DNA of 64,000 nt from Alphaproteobacteria bacterium RIFCSPHIGHO2_01_FULL_41_14 (GTDB lineage Bacteria; Pseudomonadota; Alphaproteobacteria; UBA7879; UBA5542). A model generated the notes under the pieces. It saw nothing but the letters and a program-made list of their open reading frames with translations, had not been told where the DNA came from and did no database searches. Shown here piece by piece: positions 1 through 9,627 of this stretch (positions within the stretch are counted from its first letter, which is position 1; every line of letters starts with the position of its first letter). Made by a program: the position numbers and the translations under genes. The DNA is taken from positions 619,493 to 683,492 of the forward strand of contig MEMF01000002.1 in assembly GCA_001767855.1 (NCBI GenBank), read 5' to 3'.

Positions 1-1029
1 ACGTATTGTTTCTGCATTTTCAATGTCTTGAATTTCATGCGTAATGGAGAGGGTGGCAAGTCCCTGTGAAAATCTGCCCAAAATTTCAGGCAATTTTACA
101 AGCTCACTGGCGAGGAGCCAGACCCCATTAATCATGGAAATGGACAATGTTAAAATAAAGGCAAAATCTCCGATGGAAACTTTCTGTTGGCTGTAAAGAT
201 AAATCAACAGCATGAGCATAACGGCTAAAAAGATAACCAAGGTGGAATCTTGAAAAGTGCGCAGCTTAATAAGATAGCGCTGTAAGTTTCTGTCTTTGAC
301 CGCATTGACGGAGAGATAGCGCTGGATATTCCTCATTTCTTCTACCTGACGAGAAAACAAACGAACATTCATATTGTTGGCGATGCCATCCACTGTCTTG
401 CCAATCATTAAGCTTAAGTTCTCAGAATATTTTTTGGCAAGTCTGTTTGCTTTTTTGGCCCCCCAAAGAGATGCGAGTAGGAAAACAGTGCTCCAGACAA
501 TCAGAATAAGGGCGAAAAAAGGATTGATTAAGTACATAGAGACACAAGCAATCAAAATAGACATGATTTTTGTGAGAAAAGTCTCGGCAATATTGGTGAG
601 AAACTCATCAACACTGCGACTGATATCTGAAATTTTATTGGCCACAGAGCCTGAGAAATTTCTTTGGAAAAAATGATAAGAATGGGCCATCACATAATCA
701 TAAAGGAAACTCCAAATGTCCTTGCGAAGGGAGGGGATGGTTTTAAGAAGGAGCCATTCTCTGAGGCGGAAGCTAGCACTGTTGAGGGCAGTCATGCTGA
801 TATAGGCCAACGCAAAAGGCCATAAAACATGTAAAACGCTGGCAAAGGATCCATGGGATACTTCTGTGGCTCGATCAATAATTTCCTTCATTAAATAAGG
901 CGTCAGAGAGGTTTCAATGGCCCAAAATAACCCTAAAAACAAAATCGTAAAGACAGCTGGTCGATAAGGCCTTAGAAAGTGGGTTAAAAAGGTTCGTAGC
1001 GTTTTAGGTATAGAAGTTACTATTTTTAT
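1..1029 (-). CDS. ABC exporter, transmembrane domain (partial, 3' end outside window)
   Basis: Open minus-strand frame running off the left edge; about 340 codons are visible. The translation has the look of a type I ABC exporter membrane domain (MsbA/multidrug exporter-like): hydrophobic segments alternate with charged intracellular loops (for example FQRNFSGSVANKI, and MIGKTVDGIANNMNVRLFSR, the segment typical of coupling-helix regions). The nucleotide-binding domain would lie outside the window, so subfamily and substrate cannot be told. The start is unclear: no ATG/GTG/TTG opens the frame at the expected N-terminus. A good AGGGGG Shine-Dalgarno sits at 1033-1038, 9 nt before an ATA codon at 1023-1021; an upstream ATG at 1056-1054 is cut off by an in-frame TAG at 1038-1036; the first NTG is TTG at 942-940. 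The coordinate given is a nominal left limit of the open frame. Confidence 0.8.
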   Translation of the reverse strand, partial: MKIVTSIPKTLRTFLTHFLRPYRPAVFTILFLGLFWAIETSLTPYLMKEIIDRATEVSHGSFASVLHVLWPFALAYISMTALNSASFRLREWLLLKTIPSLRKDIWSFLYDYVMAHSYHFFQRNFSGSVANKISDISRSVDEFLTNIAETFLTKIMSILIACVSMYLINPFFALILIVWSTVFLLASLWGAKKANRLAKKYSENLSLMIGKTVDGIANNMNVRLFSRQVEEMRNIQRYLSVNAVKDRNLQRYLIKLRTFQDSTLVIFLAVMLMLLIYLYSQQKVSIGDFAFILTLSISMINGVWLLASELVKLPEILGRFSQGLATLSITHEIQDIENAETIR

Positions 1030-1130
1030 GTCCCCCTAGAGATGATAATACCACATTGGTTTGTATTTTTTGAATAATTTTTTGTGGAGAGAGAATCAAG
1101 AAAATCCCTCGTTTTAGAACAGCTAATCCC

Positions 1131-1159
1131 TTGCTTTTCCAGAAAAAGTAGTGTATCCA
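1131..1159 (+). promoter_or_regulatory. putative sigma70 promoter for rpmF-plsX-fabH
   Basis: TTGCTT at 1131-1136 and TATCCA at 1154-1159 are separated by 17 bp. This lies 34 bp upstream of rpmF, in the divergent gap shared with the ABC exporter gene. The -10 match is only moderate. Confidence 0.4.
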
Positions 1160-1192
1160 GGATATTTATAAGTTTTAGTTAAGGAAAAACAA

Positions 1193-1405
1193 ATGGCAGT
1201 TCCCAAGAAGAAGACATCAACATCTCGTCGTGATCAGCGCAGAGCTCATGATTTTCTAAAAGTTGTTTCTCACGCAGAATGTCAGAATTGTGGTGAAATT
1301 ATTCGTCCCCATCATCTTTGTACGGCTTGTGGCCATTATGGAAGTAAAGAAGTGATAGAACAGCGTCCTGCTGCAGAAGACACAGAAGAAACAACCAAAC
1401 AGTAA
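1193..1405 (+). CDS. rpmF: 50S ribosomal protein L32
   Basis: A 70-residue protein beginning [20 protein letters not shown], the typical N-terminus of bL32. The central CQNC and CTAC pairs form the zinc-ribbon knuckles of the cysteine-containing type of L32. An AAGGA ribosome-binding site lies 7 nt before the ATG. The acidic C-terminal tail ([11 protein letters not shown]) is an extension beyond the conserved core, as in other alphaproteobacteria. It heads the run rpmF-plsX-fabH, an arrangement seen across many bacteria, with plsX starting 8 nt after its stop; co-transcription is likely. Confidence 0.96.
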   Translation: MAVPKKKTSTSRRDQRRAHDFLKVVSHAECQNCGEIIRPHHLCTACGHYGSKEVIEQRPAAEDTEETTKQ

Positions 1406-1413
1406 GGCGAGAC

Positions 1414-2448
1414 GTGTCAAAGTCGTCCAAACATATCCTTCTGTCGTTAGATGTGATGGGAGGAGACAAAGCGCCCCATATGGTGATTGAGGGTGCTGCG
1501 CTTGCGTTAAAAGAAAATCAAAACCTGCGTTTTTTGATGTATGGAGATGAAAGAAAAATTCTTCCTCTGATGAAGAGGCATCCCTCCCTTGAGAAAGCTG
1601 CCCAGCTTTTCCATACATCGGAATTTATTAAAAATGACGAAAAACCTTCCATCGCTTTGCGCCAAGGTCGTAACTCGAGCATGCGACTTGCCATTGATGC
1701 GGCAGCAAAAGGGGTGGCTCAAGGAGTGGTTTCTGCGGGCAACACCGGTGCCTACATGGCTATGGCCAAAATTTTTCTAAAAATGATTGACGGCATTGAT
1801 CGCCCTGCCATTATTGGCTCATTCCCCACCACCACTAAGCCTTGCGTTATGCTTGATTTAGGGGCCAACATTGTCTGTGATGAGAATCACCTAACACAAT
1901 TTGCTATCATGGGTAAGGTCTATGCCCAAGAAATGTACGGGGTCAAAAACCCTTCCATCGGTCTTTTAAATGTGGGTGAAGAAGAGCAAAAAGGCCACGA
2001 TTTTATCCAAAATACTGCCCAAAAATTGAAGAAAGCACGGCGCACGGTTAATTTCTACGGGTTCGTAGAGGGTAATGACATTATGAAGGGCACCGTGGAT
2101 GTGGTGGTTACCGATGGCTTTACGGGGAACATTGCCCTGAAATCAATTGAAGGGGTGACCCACTTTGTGATGACTGTCTTAAAAGATGTCTTTAAATCCT
2201 CCCTTCTTGCCAAGATTGGGTACCTGCTTTCCATTTATGCCCTCAAGAAAATGGCCACAAAAATTAATCCCAAAAAATATAACGGGGCCATGCTCATTGG
2301 TCTTAAGGGTGTTGCCATAAAAAGTCACGGTGGTGCGGACGCCATCGCTTTTGCGAATGCCATTCACACAGCGGCTCAACTCTCGTCGCACAACTTCGAT
2401 AAGAAAATAGAGAAAAATTTAGAACAGCTCAAGAAAGAGCTTAAGTAA
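1414..2448 (+). CDS. plsX: phosphate acyltransferase PlsX
   Basis: 344 residues, of usual length for PlsX, which converts acyl-ACP and phosphate to acyl-phosphate for phosphatidic acid synthesis. The family signature LSLDVMGGDKAPHMVIEGA is present near the N-terminus, followed by the conserved VSAGNTGAYMAMAKI, the MLDLGANIVCDENHL stretch and VVTDGFTGNIALKSIEG. Translation starts at GTG (1414). The gene sits between rpmF and fabH on the same strand, which ties phospholipid and fatty acid initiation together. The C-terminus is slightly lysine-rich. No anomaly was seen. Confidence 0.96.
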   Translation: MSKSSKHILLSLDVMGGDKAPHMVIEGAALALKENQNLRFLMYGDERKILPLMKRHPSLEKAAQLFHTSEFIKNDEKPSIALRQGRNSSMRLAIDAAAKGVAQGVVSAGNTGAYMAMAKIFLKMIDGIDRPAIIGSFPTTTKPCVMLDLGANIVCDENHLTQFAIMGKVYAQEMYGVKNPSIGLLNVGEEEQKGHDFIQNTAQKLKKARRTVNFYGFVEGNDIMKGTVDVVVTDGFTGNIALKSIEGVTHFVMTVLKDVFKSSLLAKIGYLLSIYALKKMATKINPKKYNGAMLIGLKGVAIKSHGGADAIAFANAIHTAAQLSSHNFDKKIEKNLEQLKKELK

Positions 2449-2478
2449 CTCTCTTTCTTCGGCCAAGAAAAGAAGGCT

Positions 2479-3438
2479 ATGGACCGTACGCGTATTATAG
2501 GAACAGGATCTTATCTCCCGCAGAAAATTGTGACCAACTATGACTTGGAAAAGATCATGGAGACCTCTCATGATTGGATTGCTCAGCGGACAGGTATCCA
2601 TCAACGCCACGTGGCAGCGGAGGATGAATTCACGTCTCATATGGGCATCAAAGCCTCCCAAAAGGCCATGATCGCTGCCAACATTCAGGCAGAAGACATT
2701 GATTTCATTATTTGTGCCACCACAACCCCTGACTTAACCTTTCCAGCCACGGCTGTGCGTATCCAATCTAGTCTGGGGGCGAAGAACGCTTTTGCCTTTG
2801 ATATACAGGCAGTGTGTAGTGGATTTATTTATGCACTGTCCCTGGCTGACAATTTTATCCGCACGGGCCAATGTCGCCGAGGGTTGGTGATTGGGGCTGA
2901 AAAAATGAGTCGCATTCTAGATTGGTCCGACCGGGGCACCGCCATCTTGTTCGGTGATGGGGCAGGGGCCGTGGTGGTGGAACATACGGATGACCCGACG
3001 CGCGGCATTCTCAGTACTCATTTGCATTCGGATGGAAGCCTGTGCGACATTTTGTATACCGATGGGGGTGCGGCCACCTCTGATCAGGTGGGGAAGGTGC
3101 GCATGGTGGGGCGAGAAGTGTTCAAACATGCTGTCCTTAAATTAGTTCATGCTATGTCAGAGGCCTTGGAATCTAATCATTTATCCAGCTCGGATGTGGA
3201 TTGGTTTGTGCCCCACCAAGCCAACGAACGCATTATCGATGCGGTGGCAGAGCGCTTGAATTTCCCCGAGAATAAGATCATCAAAACGGTGAGAGATCAC
3301 GCAAACACGTCAGCTGCCTCCATTCCCTTAGCGCTCGACTGGGGCGTGCGGCAGGGGAAAATTAAAGAGGGCGATCTGGTTCTGACCGATGCGTTGGGGG
3401 CGGGGCTCAGCTGGGGTTCTGCTCTTATTCGGTGGTAG
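2479..3438 (+). CDS. fabH: 3-oxoacyl-ACP synthase III (KAS III)
   Basis: 319 residues. FabH condenses acetyl-CoA with malonyl-ACP to start fatty acid synthesis. The catalytic triad is visible: Cys in FAFDIQAVCSGFIYAL, His in VPHQANERI, and Asn in DHANTSAASIPLAL. The N-terminal part has the normal IIGTGSYLP and DWIAQRTGI motifs. An AAGG element lies just before the ATG, 30 nt after plsX. In many alphaproteobacteria ihfA follows fabH; here an exported DUF2608 gene follows at 12 nt and an IHF-like gene lies 58 kb away in the window. Confidence 0.96.
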   Translation: MDRTRIIGTGSYLPQKIVTNYDLEKIMETSHDWIAQRTGIHQRHVAAEDEFTSHMGIKASQKAMIAANIQAEDIDFIICATTTPDLTFPATAVRIQSSLGAKNAFAFDIQAVCSGFIYALSLADNFIRTGQCRRGLVIGAEKMSRILDWSDRGTAILFGDGAGAVVVEHTDDPTRGILSTHLHSDGSLCDILYTDGGAATSDQVGKVRMVGREVFKHAVLKLVHAMSEALESNHLSSSDVDWFVPHQANERIIDAVAERLNFPENKIIKTVRDHANTSAASIPLALDWGVRQGKIKEGDLVLTDALGAGLSWGSALIRW

Positions 3439-3450
3439 GTTTTTTTAGAA

Positions 3451-4281
3451 ATGAACGCTAGATTCGCGACCGTTTTTCTTTTATGTTGGGGTGCCTTAAC
3501 CTCTACCCACAGTGAGATCATCAGAATGAACAGCCCGCAGGAAATACAAAACCAGATCGAATCTCTTTTAGTCTCTCATCCAGCATCAGAGATGTGGGTT
3601 GTTTTTGATATTTATCACACCCTTGTGCATCCTCGGCACCCAGCGACTCATTTCCACAATATGAGAGAAAAATATAAAGATATTTTTAAATCAATTTTTA
3701 AGCCGCTGACGCTTCGTCAATCAGAAGTAGCCCTGAATATGGCCTTAGAACACGAAAAAGGGCTGATCCTCATCAACCCCGCGTTTCCTAAGTTGATCCA
3801 TGTCCTTCAAGAAAAAAAGATTGTGACTTTCTGTCTCACCACGGCCTTCGCCCGTTCTATAAGCAAGATTCAGAACCCTAACCAATGGACGTACACCTAT
3901 TTCAAAAACACCTTAAAAATGGACTTCAATAAGAGGCCCCCCTTTGCTGAAGATCAGAAAAAACTTGTCTTAGACTCCAAAGACCCCGTCTTTTATGATA
4001 GAGGCATTCTCTTTACTAATGGCGAGCATGGACTGACGAAGGGAGAAACCATTGTTTTGGCCCTAAAAGAATCTCCTTTCAAGCCAAAGGTTTTGGTGAT
4101 GGTGGACGACACGGAAAAAAACCTTTTATCCATTCAAGAAGAACTTAAAAAGCATGATTCCACCCTTACATTTGTGGGCATTCTCTTTACAGGAGCCATT
4201 GAGGTCTCGTCCTCCTGCACAGAAACAGAGTTTAAAACATTTTGGCAGGGAAAAGTTGATCACTCCAAGATTTTTTCATAA
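3451..4281 (+). CDS. exported DUF2608-type HAD-like protein
   Basis: 276 residues with an N-terminal signal peptide (MNARFATVFLLCWGALTSTHS), so probably periplasmic or secreted. The mature part resembles the DUF2608 family, a HAD-fold group met in Legionella, Coxiella and related intracellular bacteria. HAD motif I reads FDIYHTLVHP: the nucleophile Asp is kept but the second Asp of DxDxT is Tyr. Motif II is FCLTTA, a candidate motif III Lys is in GLTKGETIVL, and motif IV reads VLVMVDDTEKNL. The substitution in motif I suggests altered or lost phosphatase activity. It starts 12 nt after fabH with no visible terminator, so read-through is likely. Family assignment is by motif and layout only. 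Confidence 0.7.
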   Translation: MNARFATVFLLCWGALTSTHSEIIRMNSPQEIQNQIESLLVSHPASEMWVVFDIYHTLVHPRHPATHFHNMREKYKDIFKSIFKPLTLRQSEVALNMALEHEKGLILINPAFPKLIHVLQEKKIVTFCLTTAFARSISKIQNPNQWTYTYFKNTLKMDFNKRPPFAEDQKKLVLDSKDPVFYDRGILFTNGEHGLTKGETIVLALKESPFKPKVLVMVDDTEKNLLSIQEELKKHDSTLTFVGILFTGAIEVSSSCTETEFKTFWQGKVDHSKIFS

Positions 4282-4319
4282 AAAAATTAGTTCACAACAA
4301 ATTTTTAACACGGGAGGTT

Positions 4320-5195
4320 ATGATGCGTTTTTTTCTTTATCTTATTTTAGGGCTATCCATTGTATTTTGGGGTCAGGCAGCCGGCCGCGCCGCGTGTTTA
4401 TTTCCTTCTTTTAGTGAAGAGGCTGGTCTTCTTTCTAAACGATTTTTTCCAGGGAGACATGCTTCATCCTCGAAAAAGGCTATCCCTTCTCCTGTTTGGA
4501 GAGAAACACAAACTCCTTTCTCTGGGTTACTTAAAACAGTAGAAAATAAGGAAAAACAAAGAACTACTGGAATAGGAGTTCTTATCAATTCCACGACTGT
4601 TTTAACAGCAAGTGGAGCTATTGTTGGGTGTACAGCAGGGGGGCAGATACCTGCGAGAACACTATTTTTCCCTGGGTCTCATCCTATAAATGGAGTAGAA
4701 GGGACACGATTTGTATGTGATCATCCAGAAAAGAGAAATACTGATTTGAGCAGAATTTCGAGTCAGAATCAACGCCCGAATGCCTCTGATTTTGGGGGTA
4801 TGATTTTAGAAAACTCATATGGAAGTATTAAACGACCTTACTTTATCCCTATTCTTGATCCAAGCGAACTTCTTTTTTTGAACAAGCTTTGGTTAACCAT
4901 CCATGATGGTGACATCTTGGTTGATCTTTCAGCAGAATTAATAAGAGCCAAAGGGCCATCTATTTGGTATCAAACGAATCGTGGAATCAACAGTACGTGG
5001 ATCAGCACAGGGGCCCCTCTTTGGGGGCAGATTGATGAGAGTTCTGCTCCTTTGCTCGTAGGGTTTCATCGTCAATCTGAAAGTACCTATTGTCATGAAG
5101 GTATTAGTGCTATGGGAAAAAATGTTGTTTCCTTTATTCGACAAATGCTCTTTACTTTTCATTTGAAAAATTTACAAACAATGCCTTTGTCTTAA
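4320..5195 (+). CDS. exported trypsin-like protein, catalytically degenerate
   Basis: 291 residues with a signal peptide (MMRFFLYLILGLSIVFWGQAAG) and a strong GGAGG ribosome-binding site. The core recalls a chymotrypsin-fold protease: TGIGVLINSTTVLTASGAIVGC matches the usual G-x-G-F-L-I...V-L-T-A-A-H-C block, and STWISTGAPLWG followed by LLVGFH matches the GDSGGPL block. At these places the catalytic His is replaced (TASG instead of TAAH, residue ~99) and the catalytic Ser is Thr (ISTGAPL, ~230). A candidate Asp is in NASDFGGMIL (~157). It therefore looks like a pseudoprotease or a very diverged member. Function unknown; the fold call is inference from motif spacing. Confidence 0.55.
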   Translation: MMRFFLYLILGLSIVFWGQAAGRAACLFPSFSEEAGLLSKRFFPGRHASSSKKAIPSPVWRETQTPFSGLLKTVENKEKQRTTGIGVLINSTTVLTASGAIVGCTAGGQIPARTLFFPGSHPINGVEGTRFVCDHPEKRNTDLSRISSQNQRPNASDFGGMILENSYGSIKRPYFIPILDPSELLFLNKLWLTIHDGDILVDLSAELIRAKGPSIWYQTNRGINSTWISTGAPLWGQIDESSAPLLVGFHRQSESTYCHEGISAMGKNVVSFIRQMLFTFHLKNLQTMPLS

Positions 5196-5204
5196 AGACA
5201 AAGC
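5183..5204. repeat. inverted repeat at the stop codon of the trypsin-like gene
   Basis: TTTGTCTT and AAGACAAA are separated by one A, giving an 8-bp stem around the stop codon, extended by a G-C pair on each side of a bulge. There is no T-run, so it is not a classic intrinsic terminator; it lies between convergent genes. Confidence 0.35.
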
Positions 5205-5290
5205 AAGAGGAGCGTTGTGTAAATTTTCTATGCAAGAAGAAGTCATGATGAAGCTATCATTTCTCTCCTAACTTAAGGAAAGAATACTTT

Positions 5291-5707
5291 TTAGACAAAA
5301 TCTTCCCAATAATGTTTTTCTTCTCTTGCCTGACTAGAGGCAGAAAAAAGAGGGCCAGAAGCGAACATCATGTGCCCGTGAACCCCAAGATTATCAAAAG
5401 TCCCAGGATTTTTCCACCAGGTTTGTTGAAAGGCCATTTGATCCGCGTACCATCTTTTCTGTTCCTCGGGAGTCATTTTTTTGTCATCCCACGAGACAGC
5501 CTGGCTATTTTGGATAAGAACAGGGGTAGGAAGAGGAGTAGGAGGAAGGGAAAGTTTCTCTGATGGGTTAGAAATCATCATAAAAGTCGTTTGTTTTTCT
5601 AAAATAAAGTTTAGGTGTTCTTTCAACTCAAGGTTCTGTGTTTTTAGGAGGAGGGAAGTATCTGCCCTATTTTCTTTATTTTCTCTCTCCCCTGTATCTT
5701 CCATCAT
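5291..5707 (-). CDS. small hypothetical protein, probably 5'-frameshifted exported protein
   Basis: 138 codons are open from ATG 5707, with no ribosome-binding site there. The product (EDTGERENKENRADTS..., then FNLDNLG-like C-terminus ending HYWEDFV) is not recognised; it is charged at the N-terminus, then proline-rich (LPPTPLPTPVL). Just upstream, ATG 5765-5763 has an AGGGGA ribosome-binding site at 5-nt spacing and encodes MSFYFIFFVFSALLSHSSF, a convincing signal peptide, but in a different frame that meets a stop about 26 codons on. The simplest reading is a single exported protein with a frameshift between about 5690 and 5765, either real decay or a sequence error. Function unknown. Confidence 0.45.
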   Translation of the reverse strand: MMEDTGERENKENRADTSLLLKTQNLELKEHLNFILEKQTTFMMISNPSEKLSLPPTPLPTPVLIQNSQAVSWDDKKMTPEEQKRWYADQMAFQQTWWKNPGTFDNLGVHGHMMFASGPLFSASSQAREEKHYWEDFV

Positions 5708-5954
5708 TGAAGCTAGAGTGTGAGAGCAGCGCAGAAAAGACGAAAAAGATAAAATAAAAACTCATGACAATCCCCTTTATTTAGGGAGAACGTAAAGTTT
5801 CTAGCTTCTTAAATACAGGTGAAAGATAAAAAAATTTCTCTTTATCTTATTTTCTTATTCAGACTTTCATTGGTTATATTGGATAAGTCTTGCTTCCTAG
5901 AAGGAGATGCACAACCTTAACCAGAAACAAAAAATTTTTGGTTCTTATTTAAAG

Positions 5955-8900
5955 TTAGGAACACCCGCTGGTGCTGCCACAGGTGTTGCATTTCATGCAT
6001 GTCCCGTTTCGCACGAGGGTAAAGTTACCACACTCTTTGCAGGGATCTCCTTCAAAGCCCTTCATTTTGGCTTCCCGTGCTTTTTCTAAGCGCAGCGATC
6101 CAACCGAAGAATTCGTCGCCAGACCTGAAGAAGAACCATCCACTCCAATAGCCATGGAGACGGTCTCCAAAATGGATTCATCTTCCAGATTTTCTTCCAG
6201 AGATTGGCCGTTCAACACATAAATATTCTTGCGGATATATCCGTTACTGGCACTGCGTTGCAAGTGGTCTTTGGTGGCCTTTTTATCGCCTAACACAGAT
6301 CCTGTGATGCCAAGGCTGCTGGGCATAAAGTCGTTGATGTCCACATGGGCCAGATCGGTACGGCCCAGATAAGAGATGGCCAGCTCGCGGAAGATATAGT
6401 CCGTAATGGATGTAGCCATTTTGATGGCCTCATTTCCAATGACGGTTCCAGCGGGCTCAAAGCGGGTGAAGGTGTAGGCCTCCACAAATTCTTCAAGGGG
6501 CACGCCATATTGCAGACCGAGCGAGATGGCAATGGCAAAGTTGTTCATGAGGCTGCGGAATCCTGCGCCCTCTTTATGCATATCGATGAAAATCTCCCCC
6601 AGCTTGCCATCCTCAAACTCGCCGGTACGCAAAAACACTTTGTGTCCCCCCACAGCCGCTTTTTGAGTGTATCCCTTACGGCGACCAGGAAGGCGCCGTC
6701 TTTCGGCTCTTTGAACGATTTTTTCCACAAGCCGCTCAACAATCTTCGTGGTTTGAAGAGCTTTGGGGAGAGACACAATTTCCTCCACCACTTCTTCCAC
6801 ATCCTCATCATCAGCCACAAAGCTAGTTGAATTCAGGGGTTGGGATAGTTTGGAGCCGTCTCGGTAAAGAGCGTTCGCTTTGAGCCCCAATTCCCAAGAC
6901 AATAAGTACGCCTTTTTACAATCTTCTATGGTGGCATTGTTGGGCATATTGATGGTTTTTGAAATCGCCCCTGAAATAAAGGGCTGAGCTGCCGCCATCA
7001 TCCGAATGTGGCTTTCGGCAGAGAGAAAACGTTTTCCAGTACGCCCACATGGATTAGCGCAATCAAACACAGACAAATGCTCGTCTTTAAGTCCGGGAGC
7101 CCCTTCGAGTGTCATGGTGCCGCAACAATAAGTGTTTGCCTGATCAATATGGCTCGCACTAAATCCTAAAGCGAGTAGCATGTTAAAGGTAGGATCATTC
7201 AACTGATCCACACTAAAGTTAAGAGTCTTAACGCAGAACTCCTCACCAAACGTCCATTTATTGAAGGCAAATTTAACATCAAAAGAACTTTTAAGCGCGC
7301 CCTCCAAAGCTTTGAGCTGAGGCTCCCTAAATCCCTTTTTTCTGAGCGCTTCAAAGGTTATGCCCTCTTCTTTTGGCAATGTGCCATACCCCGTGGCATA
7401 GTTGATCATTTCTGAGATTTCATCTTTAGAATACCCGAGGGTCGCGAGCGCTTTGGGCACCATCTGATTGATGATTCTAAAATATCCCCCTCCGGCTAGT
7501 TTTTTAAATTTTACCAAGGCAAAGTCTGGTTCTATCCCCGTTGTATCACAATCCATCACCAAGGCGATGGTACCCGTGGGGGCAATAGCCGTGGTCTGGG
7601 CATTCCGATACCCATATTTTTCTCCCAGCTTTAGGGCTGCATCCCACACGCCCTTAGCCTGTTCTGTCAGCTCGGGAAAAGGGCAATTCTTTTGATCAAG
7701 AGGTACGGGCAAAATTTCCAACCCTTCGTATCCTTTTTTCTCTCCATAGGCCGCCCGACGATGGTTGCGCATCACTTTTAGCATGGGGTCTTTATTATCT
7801 TCATATCCGGGGAAGGAGCCATGTTCTTTCGCCATTTCTGCAGAAGTCGCATACGCTATGCCGGCCATAATGGCCGACAAAGCGCCCGTTAAAGCACGTG
7901 CTTTATCACTGTCGTAGGGAATGCCATAGGCCATCAAAAGGCCGCCGATGTTTGAGTATCCCAATCCAAGAGTCCGATATTTATAGGTACCAAGCGCAAT
8001 TTCTTTAGAGGGCAGCTGAGACATTTCCACGGCCAGATCCAAAGCAATGGTCCAAAGACGAAGAGCATGGATATACCCATCAAAGTCAAAATCAGACTTA
8101 CCCTCTGTGGACTTGTAAAACTTCATCAGATTTAAGGAAGCTAGGTTACAGGCTGTGTCATCCAAGAACATATATTCCGAGCAGGGATTCGACGCATGGA
8201 TGCGGCCGTGATTCGGGCAGGTATGCCAATCATTAATGGTGGTATCATACTGAAGTCCTGGGTCTGCCGACGCCCACGCGGCATAAGAAATCTTCTCCCA
8301 GAGGGCTCCCGCATTAATGGTTTTATGAACAGAACCATCTGTCCGACGAATAAGGTCCCACTCTTGATTTTTTAAAGCCTTATGGATGAACGCATTGGTC
8401 ACACGCACCGAATTATTGGAATTTTGTCCCGACACTGTGGAATAAGCTTCCGAATCCCAATCTGTATCATACTCGGGGAAAGCAATGGTTTTCTCCCCCT
8501 GGTCTGCCAATTGTAAAATGCGCTGGATATAACTATCCGGTACTGCAGATTTTCGCGCTTCTTTAATGGCCTTCTTTAAGTCTGGATTTTTATGAGGATC
8601 TGTTTCGGCTTGATCTTCATCAAGAATGTAACAAGCGTTGAGAATAGCATTCAGATGTTTTTTCCCCAGTTTTGACCCGGCAACGAGTGCCACGACTTTC
8701 TGCTCTTCCACTACTTTCCAGTTGATGTAAGCTTCAATATCGGGGTGATCCACATTGACTGTCACCATTTTTGCCGCCCGACGGGTGGTGCCTCCTGACT
8801 TGATAGCGCCAGCTGCTCTGTCTCCGATACGCAAAAAGCTCATCATGCCAGAAGACTTGCCGCCGCCTGACAATGGCTCTCCATTACCACGCAGAGAGGA

Positions 8901-9605
8901 AAAATTCGAACCTGTTCCGGATCCATACTTAAAAAGGCGGGCTTCCCGAACCCATAAATCCATAATGCCGCCTTCGTTTACCAAGTCATCAGAAACACTT
9001 TGAATAAAGCAAGCATGCGGTTGAGGGCGCTCATAAGCGCTGGTTGAAAGCTTGACCTCCCCTGTGAGAGGATCTACGAAAGAATGGCCTTGGGCCGGTC
9101 CATTAATGCCATATGCCCAATGTAAACCCGTATTAAACCATTGAGGAGAGTTAGGCGCGGCAAATTGTTGGCACAACATATAACACATTTCATCATAGTA
9201 AGTGCGAGCGTCTTCTTCGCTTGAGAAATAGTTGCTTTTCCATCCCCAGTAAGTCCAGGTTCCAGCAAGCCTCTCAAAAACTTGGATCGCTGAGCTTTCA
9301 GGGCCATATCGCTTCTCTTTTGGCAATTTTGCCAGAGATTCTTCATCCGCCTCAGAGCGCAACAACCAAGAAGGGACACCTTTTTCTTTTACTTTTATTA
9401 AATGGGCGGGAACGCCTGCTTTTCTAAAATACTTTTGGGCCAAGACATCTGCGGCCACTTGAGACCAAGACTCTGGAACAGTTATGTCTGCGAGCTTAAA
9501 AACCACCGTTCCATCCGGGTTGCGGATCTCACACGAGGTTTTTTTAAAGGTAATATTTTCATAAGGGGATTTTCCTTGACTTGTAAACCTACGCTGTATT
9601 TTCAT
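5955..9605 (-). CDS. nrdJ: class II (adenosylcobalamin-dependent) ribonucleoside-diphosphate reductase
   Basis: 1216 residues, the long form usual in alphaproteobacteria. It reduces ribonucleotides to deoxyribonucleotides using adenosylcobalamin, without oxygen or a separate radical subunit. The thiyl-radical motif NPCSE is at about residue 474, followed by the second redox Cys in [13 protein letters not shown] and E of NPCSE are kept. The long insert after the barrel carries a TSCPD-type domain ([20 protein letters not shown] onward). The C-terminus is a Cys-rich zinc-finger-like tail (CKECGNF... CMKCNTCGS... GCS) that also supplies the shuttling thiols. GGAG lies 7 nt before the ATG. No nrdAB genes are in the window. 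Two NrdR-like boxes lie upstream. Confidence 0.97.
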   Translation of the reverse strand: MKIQRRFTSQGKSPYENITFKKTSCEIRNPDGTVVFKLADITVPESWSQVAADVLAQKYFRKAGVPAHLIKVKEKGVPSWLLRSEADEESLAKLPKEKRYGPESSAIQVFERLAGTWTYWGWKSNYFSSEEDARTYYDEMCYMLCQQFAAPNSPQWFNTGLHWAYGINGPAQGHSFVDPLTGEVKLSTSAYERPQPHACFIQSVSDDLVNEGGIMDLWVREARLFKYGSGTGSNFSSLRGNGEPLSGGGKSSGMMSFLRIGDRAAGAIKSGGTTRRAAKMVTVNVDHPDIEAYINWKVVEEQKVVALVAGSKLGKKHLNAILNACYILDEDQAETDPHKNPDLKKAIKEARKSAVPDSYIQRILQLADQGEKTIAFPEYDTDWDSEAYSTVSGQNSNNSVRVTNAFIHKALKNQEWDLIRRTDGSVHKTINAGALWEKISYAAWASADPGLQYDTTINDWHTCPNHGRIHASNPCSEYMFLDDTACNLASLNLMKFYKSTEGKSDFDFDGYIHALRLWTIALDLAVEMSQLPSKEIALGTYKYRTLGLGYSNIGGLLMAYGIPYDSDKARALTGALSAIMAGIAYATSAEMAKEHGSFPGYEDNKDPMLKVMRNHRRAAYGEKKGYEGLEILPVPLDQKNCPFPELTEQAKGVWDAALKLGEKYGYRNAQTTAIAPTGTIALVMDCDTTGIEPDFALVKFKKLAGGGYFRIINQMVPKALATLGYSKDEISEMINYATGYGTLPKEEGITFEALRKKGFREPQLKALEGALKSSFDVKFAFNKWTFGEEFCVKTLNFSVDQLNDPTFNMLLALGFSASHIDQANTYCCGTMTLEGAPGLKDEHLSVFDCANPCGRTGKRFLSAESHIRMMAAAQPFISGAISKTINMPNNATIEDCKKAYLLSWELGLKANALYRDGSKLSQPLNSTSFVADDEDVEEVVEEIVSLPKALQTTKIVERLVEKIVQRAERRRLPGRRKGYTQKAAVGGHKVFLRTGEFEDGKLGEIFIDMHKEGAGFRSLMNNFAIAISLGLQYGVPLEEFVEAYTFTRFEPAGTVIGNEAIKMATSITDYIFRELAISYLGRTDLAHVDINDFMPSSLGITGSVLGDKKATKDHLQRSASNGYIRKNIYVLNGQSLEENLEDESILETVSMAIGVDGSSSGLATNSSVGSLRLEKAREAKMKGFEGDPCKECGNFTLVRNGTCMKCNTCGSTSGCS

Positions 9606-9627
9606 CGATGATCTCCGACCTACTAAC

